DNA from: an uncultured Pelagibacteraceae bacterium
GTDB lineage: Bacteria; Pseudomonadota; Alphaproteobacteria; Pelagibacterales; Pelagibacteraceae
DNA length: 64,000 nt
Assembly (NCBI GenBank): GCA_902524115.1
Contig: CABZCA010000006.1
Coordinates: 1-64,000 of the forward strand
Reading direction: 5' to 3'
In this document: positions 1 to 8,039 of the stretch, piece after piece
Position numbering within the stretch: the stretch's first letter is position 1
Layout of the letters: each line of letters starts with the position of its first letter
Made by a program: the position numbers and the translations under genes
The notes under the pieces: generated by a model
Seen by the model: the letters and a program-made list of their open reading frames with translations, nothing else
Database searches by the model: none
What the model was told of the DNA's origin: nothing

Positions 1-1
1 T

Positions 2-391
2 CCAACATCTATAAAGATTTATAACAAATTCAAAGGAACAAAAAAAATTATTGGTATTTGTCTTGGTTATCAATTGATATTACATAGTGAAAATGGAAAA
101 ATTATTCAGCAAAAAAATATTTACCATGGTTTTCAATCGACTGTAAAAGTTACAAGTAATCATTCTATTTTTAAGAAAAACTCAATTTTTAAGGTTGGCA
201 GGTATCATTCCTTAAAGTTAAAAGAACCTTTTATGAATGAAAACTTTAATATCACAATGAGATGTACAAAATCTGATATTGCAATGGGTTTCGAAAATAC
301 TCAAGATGATGTATATGGATTTCAGTTTCACCCAGAATCTTTTTTGACAAATAATGGTAAATTACTTATTAAAAAAATCTTATCAGCGTAA
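2..391 (+). CDS. pabA: Para-aminobenzoate synthase glutaminase component (PabA-like), 5' end missing
   Basis: The reading frame is open from the window edge. It shows the class I glutamine amidotransferase nucleophile elbow GICLGYQ near base 55 and the C-terminal catalytic His and Glu in FQFHPESF near base 320. These give a Cys-His-Glu triad that releases ammonia from glutamine. Anthranilate synthase component II (TrpG) has the same fold. The PabA call rests on the overlapping downstream pabC-like gene. The first part of the gene lies outside the window. Confidence 0.75.
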   Translation, partial: PTSIKIYNKFKGTKKIIGICLGYQLILHSENGKIIQQKNIYHGFQSTVKVTSNHSIFKKNSIFKVGRYHSLKLKEPFMNENFNITMRCTKSDIAMGFENTQDDVYGFQFHPESFLTNNGKLLIKKILSA

Positions 392-1124
392 AAACTTTAA
401 AGAAATTGAGTTTGATGATCTATGGAACAAGGATGGAGTTTTTACAACAATGTGGATCTATAATAAGCCACCTAAAATTCTTTTTTTTAAAACACACATT
501 GATAATTTAATAAAATCATTAAAGGCCTATAAGATTTATGAAAAAGGATTAAAAAGTAATATTTTAAAATTAATAAATGAAAATATAGATAAAACAAAAT
601 CTTATAATCATTTACTTAGAGTTGCTTTAAATAAAAAAACTATTTCAATATCTCTTAGAGACAAAGTTAAACTCAAGCAAAAATTTGGTATAAAATTAGT
701 CCACTATGAAAGAGTGAAACCTGAGTATAAAAATTTAAAATATAAAAAAATACTAGGTTATTTATCCAAAATGAATACATCTAAAGAAGACATAGCTTTA
801 TGTGTAAATGATAAAATATTTGAAACTGGAACTTCAAATTTATTATTTATTAAAAACAACAAAATTTATTCACCAAAAAATAAATATTATAGAGGGACAA
901 ACCTTAAATTTTATGAGAAAAAATTTAATATAATAAAAAAAGATATTTATCTAAAAGAATTAAAACAATTTGATGAAATCCTGCTTATTGGTTCAGGCAA
1001 AGGAGTAGTTTCCACTAGTTATATTGTTGATAACAACTGGAAGAGAAGAAAAAACAAAATATTTAATTCAATGTATAAAACTTTTGAAAAAGAATTTAAA
1101 AAACAAAAATATATTTATAATTAA
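354..1124 (+). CDS. pabC: Class IV aminotransferase, probable 4-amino-4-deoxychorismate lyase (PabC-like)
   Basis: A 256-residue protein with class IV PLP-fold hallmarks: a Lys-rich stretch (LKYKKILGYL) where the PLP lysine is expected, the ETGTSNLLFI motif that follows it in this family, and a C-terminal glycine-rich GSGKGVVS phosphate-binding segment. PabC removes pyruvate from aminodeoxychorismate to give p-aminobenzoate for folate. The ATG at 354 is the only start that keeps the conserved N-terminus and lies 38 nt inside pabA, suggesting translational coupling. Branched-chain or D-amino-acid aminotransferases share the fold, but the pabA context favours PabC. Confidence 0.7.
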   Translation: MVNYLLKKSYQRKNFKEIEFDDLWNKDGVFTTMWIYNKPPKILFFKTHIDNLIKSLKAYKIYEKGLKSNILKLINENIDKTKSYNHLLRVALNKKTISISLRDKVKLKQKFGIKLVHYERVKPEYKNLKYKKILGYLSKMNTSKEDIALCVNDKIFETGTSNLLFIKNNKIYSPKNKYYRGTNLKFYEKKFNIIKKDIYLKELKQFDEILLIGSGKGVVSTSYIVDNNWKRRKNKIFNSMYKTFEKEFKKQKYIYN

Positions 1125-1127
1125 AAA

Positions 1128-1529
1128 ATGAGAGATCCTAATAACCCATGTCTATTTTGCAATATATCGACCAATAATTTCGAACTAGAAAATGAATTGG
1201 CCTACGCGAGTTATGATACTTACCCAGTTTCAAAGTATCATGCTTTAATAGTTCCAAAGAGACATGTTGAAAATTATTTTGAACTTAATAATGAGGAAGT
1301 CTTAGCCTGTGACTCTCTTCTGAAAAAACTTAAAAAGAAGCTTGAAATTAAAGATGATACAATTGAGGGATTTAATGTTGGATCAAATTCTGGCAAAACT
1401 GCAGGACAATCAATTAATCATTGTCACATTCATCTGATTCCAAGAAGATCAGGAGACGTTGATAATCCCCAAGGTGGTGTTAGAGGCGTAATTGCCTCTA
1501 AACAACATTATGTGCGTAAAACCAAATAA
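1128..1529 (+). CDS. HIT family nucleotide hydrolase/transferase
   Basis: A 133-residue protein carrying the histidine-triad motif HCHIHLIPRR near residues 107-116 and an N-terminal CLFCNI pair typical of zinc-binding HIT proteins. Family members cleave nucleotide phosphoramidates or dinucleoside polyphosphates in the cytoplasm. The start codon follows the stop of the pabC-like gene by 3 nt, so the three genes are probably one transcript. The natural substrate cannot be read from the sequence. Confidence 0.85.
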   Translation: MRDPNNPCLFCNISTNNFELENELAYASYDTYPVSKYHALIVPKRHVENYFELNNEEVLACDSLLKKLKKKLEIKDDTIEGFNVGSNSGKTAGQSINHCHIHLIPRRSGDVDNPQGGVRGVIASKQHYVRKTK

Positions 1530-1624
1530 TAAATACGTTTATAAGCTGTTGAAATGTCATTATATCGCGGTTGATCTATTTAAATAAGTGTACTAAAAAT
1601 CTTAAGCGGAAGGAACAATTCACA

Positions 1625-2425
1625 ATGATATCATCTAATCCATTCTTAACATTAGCGGAGACAGTACCTCCATTTTTGATGCAATCTTTTGTTATATTAA
1701 TGGGCTTACTAATTCTAGTTGGAACAGTAATGGATATTATTCATAAAAAAAACGTGAAGTATTTCTTTAATAATGCAAAAAAAGCAAAATTATCAGCTAC
1801 GAAAACCTTATCAACAGGTGAGAGAATATCTGTAATTTCAAAAACTATAGCAAGCGATATTGCTACTACATCTGAACTTGGTGCAGGTAAAAGAAGAGTG
1901 GCGCATGTAATGGGAATGTACGGAACAATACTTTTTTGGGTAGGTTCAGTTGTCATGATATTCTTTTATACATCTCCAGGATCTACTACTCCAACTATAT
2001 GGCCAATGATATGGCACATTGGAGCAGCACTAACTGTATTAGGAGGATCTTGGTTTTGGTTCTTTCTAAGAGTTGATGTTTATTCTGAGGCACAACCTTG
2101 GTTTAGAATGATAAAAGCTGACTTATTTGTTTTAGCTTTAATATTATCATCCTTATTCGGTCTAATATGGTCTTACCTCCAATCACTAAATCTCGTTGGA
2201 AGATATGATGACATGGTTTTTTTAGCATTATTTATTGTTGCAAATCTAGTTTTATTTGGCGGAGTATATTGGTCAAAATTTGCTCATATGTTTTATAAAC
2301 CGGGAGCAGCAATACAAAAAAATTTAGCAGAAGCTGATGGTTCTAGAGATAATCTACCACCAGAAGCAGATGCACCTGAGCAATTTGGCTTAGGTATAAA
2401 AAGAGAAGAGCCAAAACACTATTAA
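1625..2425 (+). CDS. aprM: Adenylylsulfate reductase membrane anchor AprM
   Basis: A 266-residue integral membrane protein with about five hydrophobic segments, immediately before aprB and aprA. In the SAR11-type and some sulfur-oxidiser apr loci, AprM is thought to dock the AprBA complex on the membrane and pass electrons from sulfite oxidation to quinone. The open frame extends upstream to a TTG at 1571. The ATG at 1625 is preferred because a purine-rich AGCGGAAGGAA ribosome-binding stretch precedes it and the added N-terminal residues look non-coding. The name depends on context as well as topology. Confidence 0.8.
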   Translation: MISSNPFLTLAETVPPFLMQSFVILMGLLILVGTVMDIIHKKNVKYFFNNAKKAKLSATKTLSTGERISVISKTIASDIATTSELGAGKRRVAHVMGMYGTILFWVGSVVMIFFYTSPGSTTPTIWPMIWHIGAALTVLGGSWFWFFLRVDVYSEAQPWFRMIKADLFVLALILSSLFGLIWSYLQSLNLVGRYDDMVFLALFIVANLVLFGGVYWSKFAHMFYKPGAAIQKNLAEADGSRDNLPPEADAPEQFGLGIKREEPKHY

Positions 2426-2459
2426 TATGATAAAAATTAAAAAGGAGAAAAATTAAATT

Positions 2460-2930
2460 ATGTCAACTTTTGTATATATGACCCGTTGTGATGGTTGTGG
2501 TCACTGTGTAGATATTTGCCCTTCAGATATAATGCATATCGATGAAACAATAAGAAGAGCAAAGAATATTGAACCAAACTTTTGTTGGGAGTGTTATTCA
2601 TGCGTGAAAGCATGCCCTAATCATGCTATCGATGTAAGAGGTTATGCAGATTTTGCACCGATGGGACACAGCGTTAGAGTTAGACGTGAAGAGGAAAAAG
2701 GAACTATTTCATGGAAAATAAAATTTAGAAATGGAACTACAAAAGATTTTGTATCTCCAATCACAACTAAACCTTGGGGAAAGTTTATTCCAAAACTTGC
2801 TGAGGGAGATAAACCAAATCAAGGAGAGATAAATTCTCAAAGATTATATACTGAGCCAGAAGGTTTAAATATTGATGGAGAACTTCCATCAGTACCTAAA
2901 GAAACTTTCAAAAAGGGAGTTTATTATTAA
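2460..2930 (+). CDS. aprB: Adenylylsulfate reductase beta subunit (two 4Fe-4S clusters)
   Basis: A 156-residue ferredoxin-like protein with two cluster motifs near the N-terminus, CDGCGHCVDICP and CWECYSCVKACP, followed by the AprB tail. It carries electrons from the FAD site of AprA to the membrane. A good GGAG ribosome-binding site lies upstream. Its stop overlaps the aprA start as TAATG, which fits strict stoichiometric co-translation. Confidence 0.95.
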   Translation: MSTFVYMTRCDGCGHCVDICPSDIMHIDETIRRAKNIEPNFCWECYSCVKACPNHAIDVRGYADFAPMGHSVRVRREEEKGTISWKIKFRNGTTKDFVSPITTKPWGKFIPKLAEGDKPNQGEINSQRLYTEPEGLNIDGELPSVPKETFKKGVYY

Positions 2931-4792
2931 TGGCTAAACATAAAACACATTACGAAGATTGTGACGTTCTTGTAGTTGGTGGTGGAATGGCTGGAACAGG
3001 TGCTGCTTTTGAAGCAAGGCACTGGGGAAGAGATTTGAAAATTGTTTGTGTTGAAAAAGCAAATATAGATAGAAGTGGAGCTGTTGCCCAAGGATTGTAT
3101 GCAATTAATTGTTACATGGGTATGCAATGGGGTGAAAACCAGCCTGAAGATCATGTAAGATATGCACGTAATGATCTAATGGGAATGGTAAGAGAAGATT
3201 TAGGTTATGACATGGCACGTCACGTAGACTCAACTGTACATATGTTTGATGAGTGGGGCCTGCCAATGATGAAAAATGAAAAAACTGGTCGTTACTTAAG
3301 AGAGGGTAAATGGCAAATCATGATTCATGGTGAAAGTTACAAACCAATTGTAGCTGAAGCTGCTAAAAAATCAGCAGACAAAATTTATAATAGAATAATG
3401 GTCACTCATCTTTTAATGGATGAGGAAAAAGAAAACAGAGTAGGCGGTGCAGTAGGTTTCAATATGAGAACTGGAGACTTCCATGTTTTCAGAGCAAAAA
3501 CAGTTATTGTTGCAGCTGGTGGAGCCTCTCACATATTTAAACCAAGAGCTGTTGGAGAAGGTATGGGAAGAACTTGGTATGCTCCTTGGAGTAATGGTTC
3601 AGCATATGCACTTCCAATTGCAGCTGGTGCCAAAATGACTCAGATGGAGAATAGAATTGTTTTATGTAGATTTAAAGATGGATATGGTCCCGTTGGTGCA
3701 TATTTTCTTCATTTAAAAACTTACACTCAAAATGCTAATGGAGAAAACTATGAGAAGAAATGGTATGAACAAACAAAGGAATTAGTTGGCGAATATATCG
3801 ACCATCACCCAACACCAACATGTTTAAGAAATCACGCATTTATTCAAGAAACAATGGCAGGTGGAGGCCCAATTCACATGGTTACTACAGAAGCCTTCCA
3901 AGATCCACATTTAGAAACGGTTGGCTGGGAAAATTTCTTGGGAATGACCGTCGGTCAAGCAGTTGTTTGGGCGTCACAAAATATTGACCCTAAATATACA
4001 AATCCAGAACTTACTACATCTGAACCTTACGTTATGGGTTCACATGCTACATGTTCAGGTGCATGGGTCAGTGGACCTGAAGATCTATCACCGCCAGAAT
4101 ATTTCTGGGGTTACAATAGAATGTTAACAATTGAGGGACTTTTTGGAGCTGGAGATACTGTTGGAGGAAGTGCACATAAATTTTCTTCAGGCTCATTTAC
4201 AGAGGGTCGTTTAGCAGCAAAAGCTGCAGTAAAATATATTGAAGACCAAAAAGCTAACGATATTAAAGTTAGCGATAAACAATGTGAAGATTTTAAAACA
4301 GCTGTTTACAAACCACTTGAAAATTATACTGTTGGACGAAACGAAATCACAGGTGGAACTGTTTCACCTAGCTATATATCTCCAATTCAAGGACTTCAAA
4401 GACTACAGAGAATTATGGATGAATACGTTGGAGGAATTGCAACAAATTACATGACCAACGCAAATATGCTTAAAAAAGGTTTAGAATTACTTAAATGGCT
4501 TGAAGAGGATTTAGAAAATGTTGGAGCAGAGGATTATCATCAATTAATGAGAGCTTGGGAACTTAAGCATAGAGCTTTAACATCTCAGTGTGTAACAGAA
4601 CACACTATGTTTAGAGAAGAAACAAGATGGCCAGGCTACTATTACAGAGGTGACCATATGAAACTTGATGATGATAATTGGCACTGTCTGACAGTTTCTA
4701 GACGTGATCCTAAAACTGGTAAGTTTTCTTTGGAAAAGGTACCCGTTTACCATATCGTGGATGAGAACGAGAAGAAAAAAGAAGCTTCTTAA
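2930..4792 (+). CDS. aprA: Adenylylsulfate reductase alpha subunit (FAD)
   Basis: A 620-residue flavoprotein of the succinate dehydrogenase/fumarate reductase fold. It has the N-terminal dinucleotide motif VVGGGMAGTGAAF and the AprA-specific block GSHATCSGAWVSGPED. The enzyme interconverts sulfite plus AMP and adenylylsulfate. In SAR11 it is believed to run toward sulfite oxidation, because these cells lack assimilatory sulfate reduction. The neighbouring sulfonate lyases and sulfite exporter fit a sulfite-disposal role. No ATP sulfurylase gene is present in this window. Confidence 0.95.
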   Translation: MAKHKTHYEDCDVLVVGGGMAGTGAAFEARHWGRDLKIVCVEKANIDRSGAVAQGLYAINCYMGMQWGENQPEDHVRYARNDLMGMVREDLGYDMARHVDSTVHMFDEWGLPMMKNEKTGRYLREGKWQIMIHGESYKPIVAEAAKKSADKIYNRIMVTHLLMDEEKENRVGGAVGFNMRTGDFHVFRAKTVIVAAGGASHIFKPRAVGEGMGRTWYAPWSNGSAYALPIAAGAKMTQMENRIVLCRFKDGYGPVGAYFLHLKTYTQNANGENYEKKWYEQTKELVGEYIDHHPTPTCLRNHAFIQETMAGGGPIHMVTTEAFQDPHLETVGWENFLGMTVGQAVVWASQNIDPKYTNPELTTSEPYVMGSHATCSGAWVSGPEDLSPPEYFWGYNRMLTIEGLFGAGDTVGGSAHKFSSGSFTEGRLAAKAAVKYIEDQKANDIKVSDKQCEDFKTAVYKPLENYTVGRNEITGGTVSPSYISPIQGLQRLQRIMDEYVGGIATNYMTNANMLKKGLELLKWLEEDLENVGAEDYHQLMRAWELKHRALTSQCVTEHTMFREETRWPGYYYRGDHMKLDDDNWHCLTVSRRDPKTGKFSLEKVPVYHIVDENEKKKEAS

Positions 4793-4808
4793 TTGAAACA
4801 AATCAGAA

Positions 4809-5159
4809 ATGGCTTTTTTAGATAAATCCGACGAGGAAATTATTAAAATTGCAGATCCTATGTGGGCTAATTTGGTCAAGTCCTCAAACATCAAAGATTA
4901 TGGTGGCTTTACTCGAGATTTGTCTTCTCAAATGATGTATGGAGCTAATGAAGTCGAACTTGGAAAGCAATGGGCAAACAACGAGTTGATTTCAAGTCTA
5001 GCTGAAGGATGTAAAGCTATTGGCTGTCTTAGAAGAGGTCTATACATAACTGTCTTGTATAAACAGACTAGCACAAAGATCCCTGGAGATTTTTTGGGAA
5101 GACTAGTTCTTGGGGAAGAGGGAGATGAAGTTAAAGTCTTCGGTGCAACAATATTCTAA
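4809..5159 (+). CDS. Conserved protein of unknown function linked to aprMBA
   Basis: A 116-residue soluble protein starting 16 nt after aprA, so probably the last gene of the apr operon. I recognise no named domain. It has two cysteines (CKAIGC, near residues 68-73), no signal peptide and no membrane segment. Its position suggests a part in AprBA assembly or sulfite handling, but that is inference only. Confidence 0.7.
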   Translation: MAFLDKSDEEIIKIADPMWANLVKSSNIKDYGGFTRDLSSQMMYGANEVELGKQWANNELISSLAEGCKAIGCLRRGLYITVLYKQTSTKIPGDFLGRLVLGEEGDEVKVFGATIF

Positions 5160-5209
5160 ATATTTTAAAAAATATTTGCATTTATTACAACTTGTGATAC
5201 TCCGCGAGT

Positions 5210-5356
5210 ATGTTTCAAATAATAAATTATAATTTAAAAAAACTTCCTTTATTCTTTGAAAATCAACTAAGTAAAATAATTAAATCATTTTTATATCTTT
5301 TTATCTTCTTTGCTTGGGGCATAATTCTTCTTAGTACTGCACAGAATTTTATCTAA
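5210..5356 (+). CDS. Possible small single-span membrane protein (48 aa)
   Basis: An ATG-initiated open frame of 48 codons in the 247-nt gap between the apr operon and the TauE/SafE gene. Residues about 26-45 are strongly hydrophobic (SFLYLFIFFAWGIILLSTA), preceded by a lysine-rich segment, the layout of a one-pass membrane peptide. No clear Shine-Dalgarno sequence precedes it. In AT-rich DNA such a frame can arise by chance, so it is a candidate only. Confidence 0.35.
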   Translation: MFQIINYNLKKLPLFFENQLSKIIKSFLYLFIFFAWGIILLSTAQNFI

Positions 5357-5406
5357 AAACATTCATATTTATTGACTTTATATTCGTAGAGGAATAATTA
5401 CTTTAA

Positions 5407-6492
5407 ATGGAGTATTTTCTTCCAATTGCACAAGTCGAAATAAATATACTTTTTATATTTGGTCTAAGTTTAGTTGTAGGAATTTTATCTGGCTTATTTG
5501 GAGTTGGTGGAGGATTTTTGATGACACCTTTTTTAATTTTTCTAGGTGTACCTCCTATTTATGCAGTTCCCAATGAAGCCAGTAATATTTTAGGAACCTC
5601 AGTCTCTGGATCTACAACTCATTATCTTAAAGGAACACTCGATTATAAAATGGGACTAATGATTGTTATTGGAGGAACTGTCGGAACAATACTTGGAATT
5701 ATAACTTTTTCATATTTCAAAGATATTGGAAAAATCAATGTAGTTATCTCTTTAGCTTATATGTACATTCTTGCAATTTTAGGAACCTTTATGCTTATTC
5801 AAGGAGTATCAGAAATTGATAAAGCAAGAAAAAAAATAACTGAAAGAAAAAAGTTACATAAACATTATTGGATACATGGTCTTCCTTTAAGAATGCGTTT
5901 TAAAAAGTCACAACTTTATGAAAGTGCATTTACACCAATAATAATAGGTCTGATAGTTGGTTTCATTGCTGCTATTATGGGAATAGGTGGTGCTTTTATT
6001 TTAGTACCAGCAATGATTTATATTATTGGAATGCCTACAAGATTAATCCCAGGAACTTCTCTTTTTGTCACTATATTTATAAGTGCTATCGTAACAATTT
6101 TACATGCTTTAAACTATGGAACCATAGATTTAATTTTAGTTACAGTATTAATTTTAGGCTCGATAATCGGTGTTCAGTTTGGACAAAAAATTGGAGAAAA
6201 AATTGATAGTTCAGAATTTAAAACTATTTTAGCAATATTATTATTATTAGTTGGTATAGCAATTGCTTATGATACTTTTATTAAAGATGAAAAAACAGTA
6301 AATACTATTGTCGATGGTACTAATAATTTAGGACCACTAAGTGAATTTATATTAAACTTTTCTAGAGATTTACCAGTATTTTATGGCCTAACATCTGTAC
6401 TTCTTGCTGTTGTTCTGGGTGTTGGAGCTGCAATGATTAGAAGAGTTTATTCTAATTGGGATGATAAAAGATTAGCAAAATTAAAAAAATAA
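5407..6492 (+). CDS. TauE/SafE (TSUP) family sulfite/sulfonate exporter
   Basis: A 361-residue membrane protein with the internally duplicated TSUP architecture. The first half has GVGGGFLMTP and the second GIGGAFILVP, each followed by hydrophobic helices, with an extra C-terminal helix. TSUP proteins export sulfite, sulfoacetate or related anions. Lying between aprA and suyAB-xsc, it probably protects the cell from sulfite released by sulfonate cleavage. The substrate is inferred from context. Confidence 0.85.
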   Translation: MEYFLPIAQVEINILFIFGLSLVVGILSGLFGVGGGFLMTPFLIFLGVPPIYAVPNEASNILGTSVSGSTTHYLKGTLDYKMGLMIVIGGTVGTILGIITFSYFKDIGKINVVISLAYMYILAILGTFMLIQGVSEIDKARKKITERKKLHKHYWIHGLPLRMRFKKSQLYESAFTPIIIGLIVGFIAAIMGIGGAFILVPAMIYIIGMPTRLIPGTSLFVTIFISAIVTILHALNYGTIDLILVTVLILGSIIGVQFGQKIGEKIDSSEFKTILAILLLLVGIAIAYDTFIKDEKTVNTIVDGTNNLGPLSEFILNFSRDLPVFYGLTSVLLAVVLGVGAAMIRRVYSNWDDKRLAKLKK

Positions 6493-7659
6493 TTAGGCGC
6501 TTCTATATAATTTAGTCATAACAAACTCTTTATGACCAAGAGCTTCAGCACAAGTTAATCTTCCATTTGCAACTCTTAAAGTTGATTTAATTAATTCATC
6601 TCCAGCTTGACTTAAGTTCATTTCTCTTGATAAAATTTTTGAAACATCCACATCAATGTGTTCACTCATGGTTTTTGCAGTAAGAGGATTTGCCGTTAAC
6701 TTAATTACAGGTTCAATAGGATTTCCTATAATATTTCCTTGTCCAGTTGGAAATAAGTGAATATTAAAGCCACCTGCAGCTTGTAAAGTAACACATTCTG
6801 CGGCAGCTGAAGAAGTATCCATGAAGTACAATCCCGCACCTTTTGTCGGTTCCTCGGCTGGCTCTAAAACATCAATAAATTGGCATCCTCCAATTTTCTG
6901 AAAATTACCAAATGCTTTTTCTTCAATAGTAGTTAATCCACCAGCAATATTTCCTGCAGTTGGTTGACTTTCTGATAAATCATCTGTTGCTTCTTTAAGA
7001 ATGAAATCATTATAATCATTCCATGTTTTTTTAAACTTTGCTTGAGCTTCAGGTGTCTTACCTCTTTTTTCACAAACTGTTTCAGCTCCAGTAAGCTCAG
7101 ATGTTTCACCAAAACATAAATGCACACCTAAGGGTTCTAATTTATCCATAAGATTTCCAACAGTTGGATTAGATGCTAATCCTGATGTTGTATCAGACTC
7201 ACCACATTTTACTGAAATCCATAAATCACTCATTGGACACTCTTCTCTCTGTTTTTCTGATGCCCACATTGAAAACTCTTGTGCCTTTTTTGAAACTTTT
7301 GCAATTGTGTCTATATCACCAACACCTTCGATACTAAAACCCTCAACCGGTTTTCCAGTGCTTGCAATAGCATCTACAATTCTTTTTGTCCATTTGGGTT
7401 CAATACCTATAACTATAACAGCTGCAACGTTTGGATTTTTTCCTGTACCAATCATTGTTCTAAAATGAAGTTCTAAGTCTGCACCAAACTGAAGTCTCCC
7501 ATATGAATGAGGTAGTGCAATTGTGCCTTTTATATTATTTGCTACAGCTTCAGCACACGCGTTTGAAATATCATCTACAGGAAGAATAATTACGTGATTT
7601 CGTGTTCCAGCACGTCCATTTTCTCTTTTGTATCCTAAAAAACTCTTTGGAATTTCCAT
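6493..7659 (-). CDS. suyB: (R)-sulfolactate sulfo-lyase large subunit (UxaA/SuyB family)
   Basis: A 388-residue protein of the altronate/galactarate dehydratase C-terminal family, starting 3 nt after the small SAF-domain subunit. The segment [19 protein letters not shown] matches the SuyB/UxaA core. SuyAB splits (R)-sulfolactate to pyruvate and sulfite. The split two-gene form, the sulfite exporter next door and the divergent xsc gene favour SuyB over a sugar-acid dehydratase. By sequence alone, altronate or galactarate dehydratase cannot be fully excluded. Confidence 0.75.
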   Translation of the reverse strand: MEIPKSFLGYKRENGRAGTRNHVIILPVDDISNACAEAVANNIKGTIALPHSYGRLQFGADLELHFRTMIGTGKNPNVAAVIVIGIEPKWTKRIVDAIASTGKPVEGFSIEGVGDIDTIAKVSKKAQEFSMWASEKQREECPMSDLWISVKCGESDTTSGLASNPTVGNLMDKLEPLGVHLCFGETSELTGAETVCEKRGKTPEAQAKFKKTWNDYNDFILKEATDDLSESQPTAGNIAGGLTTIEEKAFGNFQKIGGCQFIDVLEPAEEPTKGAGLYFMDTSSAAAECVTLQAAGGFNIHLFPTGQGNIIGNPIEPVIKLTANPLTAKTMSEHIDVDVSKILSREMNLSQAGDELIKSTLRVANGRLTCAEALGHKEFVMTKLYRSA

Positions 7660-7662
7660 TTA

Positions 7663-7950
7663 TTACCACTTTTTTGTTTTTACATTGTGAACATGAACAT
7701 GTTCACCTTTTTTAATATTTTTAACTACTTTCCCAATATCATGTCCATATTTCAAAATAGTGTCACCTTCATTTAGATCTGCCATTGCAATCTTATGACC
7801 TAAGGGTATTTCGTCTTTTGATTGTATTGAAACAGACTTATCGTTTTCCATTATCCAACAATTACAATCTTGTTCTGGGGTTATTTTTTCTATAACAACT
7901 ACGCCAACGTTGTCTTTTTCATCGTGTATTATTATATCAGTATTTGACAT
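7663..7950 (-). CDS. suyA: (R)-sulfolactate sulfo-lyase small subunit (SAF domain, SuyA)
   Basis: A 95-residue SAF-domain protein ending in GEHVHVHNVKTKKW, the histidine-rich C-terminal signature of SuyA and of the UxaA N-terminal domain. It forms the metal-binding half of the lyase with SuyB. It reads divergently from xsc across an 89-nt gap that must hold promoters for both directions. Confidence 0.75.
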   Translation of the reverse strand: MSNTDIIIHDEKDNVGVVVIEKITPEQDCNCWIMENDKSVSIQSKDEIPLGHKIAMADLNEGDTILKYGHDIGKVVKNIKKGEHVHVHNVKTKKW

Positions 7951-8039
7951 TGTGACGATTTCTTTATTTGAAATTTGCTAAATCTTATATATTAATCGGG
8001 CTCTTTCACAATTAAAAAAAGAATTAGAAAGGCTGTACT

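Noticed and set aside
1571-1624. TTG start extending AprM by 18 residues
   Set aside because: The ribosome-binding stretch lies just before the ATG at 1625 and the extra residues do not look like protein.
4239-4454. 71-codon plus-strand frame inside aprA
   Set aside because: Alternative frame of a strongly conserved gene with no start signal.
5155-5183. AAATATTTT/AAAATATTT palindrome after the apr operon as a terminator
   Set aside because: A/T only, weak stem and no T-run; such palindromes are expected often in this base composition.
7997-8008. 12-nt match (CGGGCTCTTTCA) to the terminator arm at 27015-27026
   Set aside because: There is no pairing arm before it, so it cannot be a hairpin; a 12-nt match once in 64 kb without structure is not enough to call a repeat.
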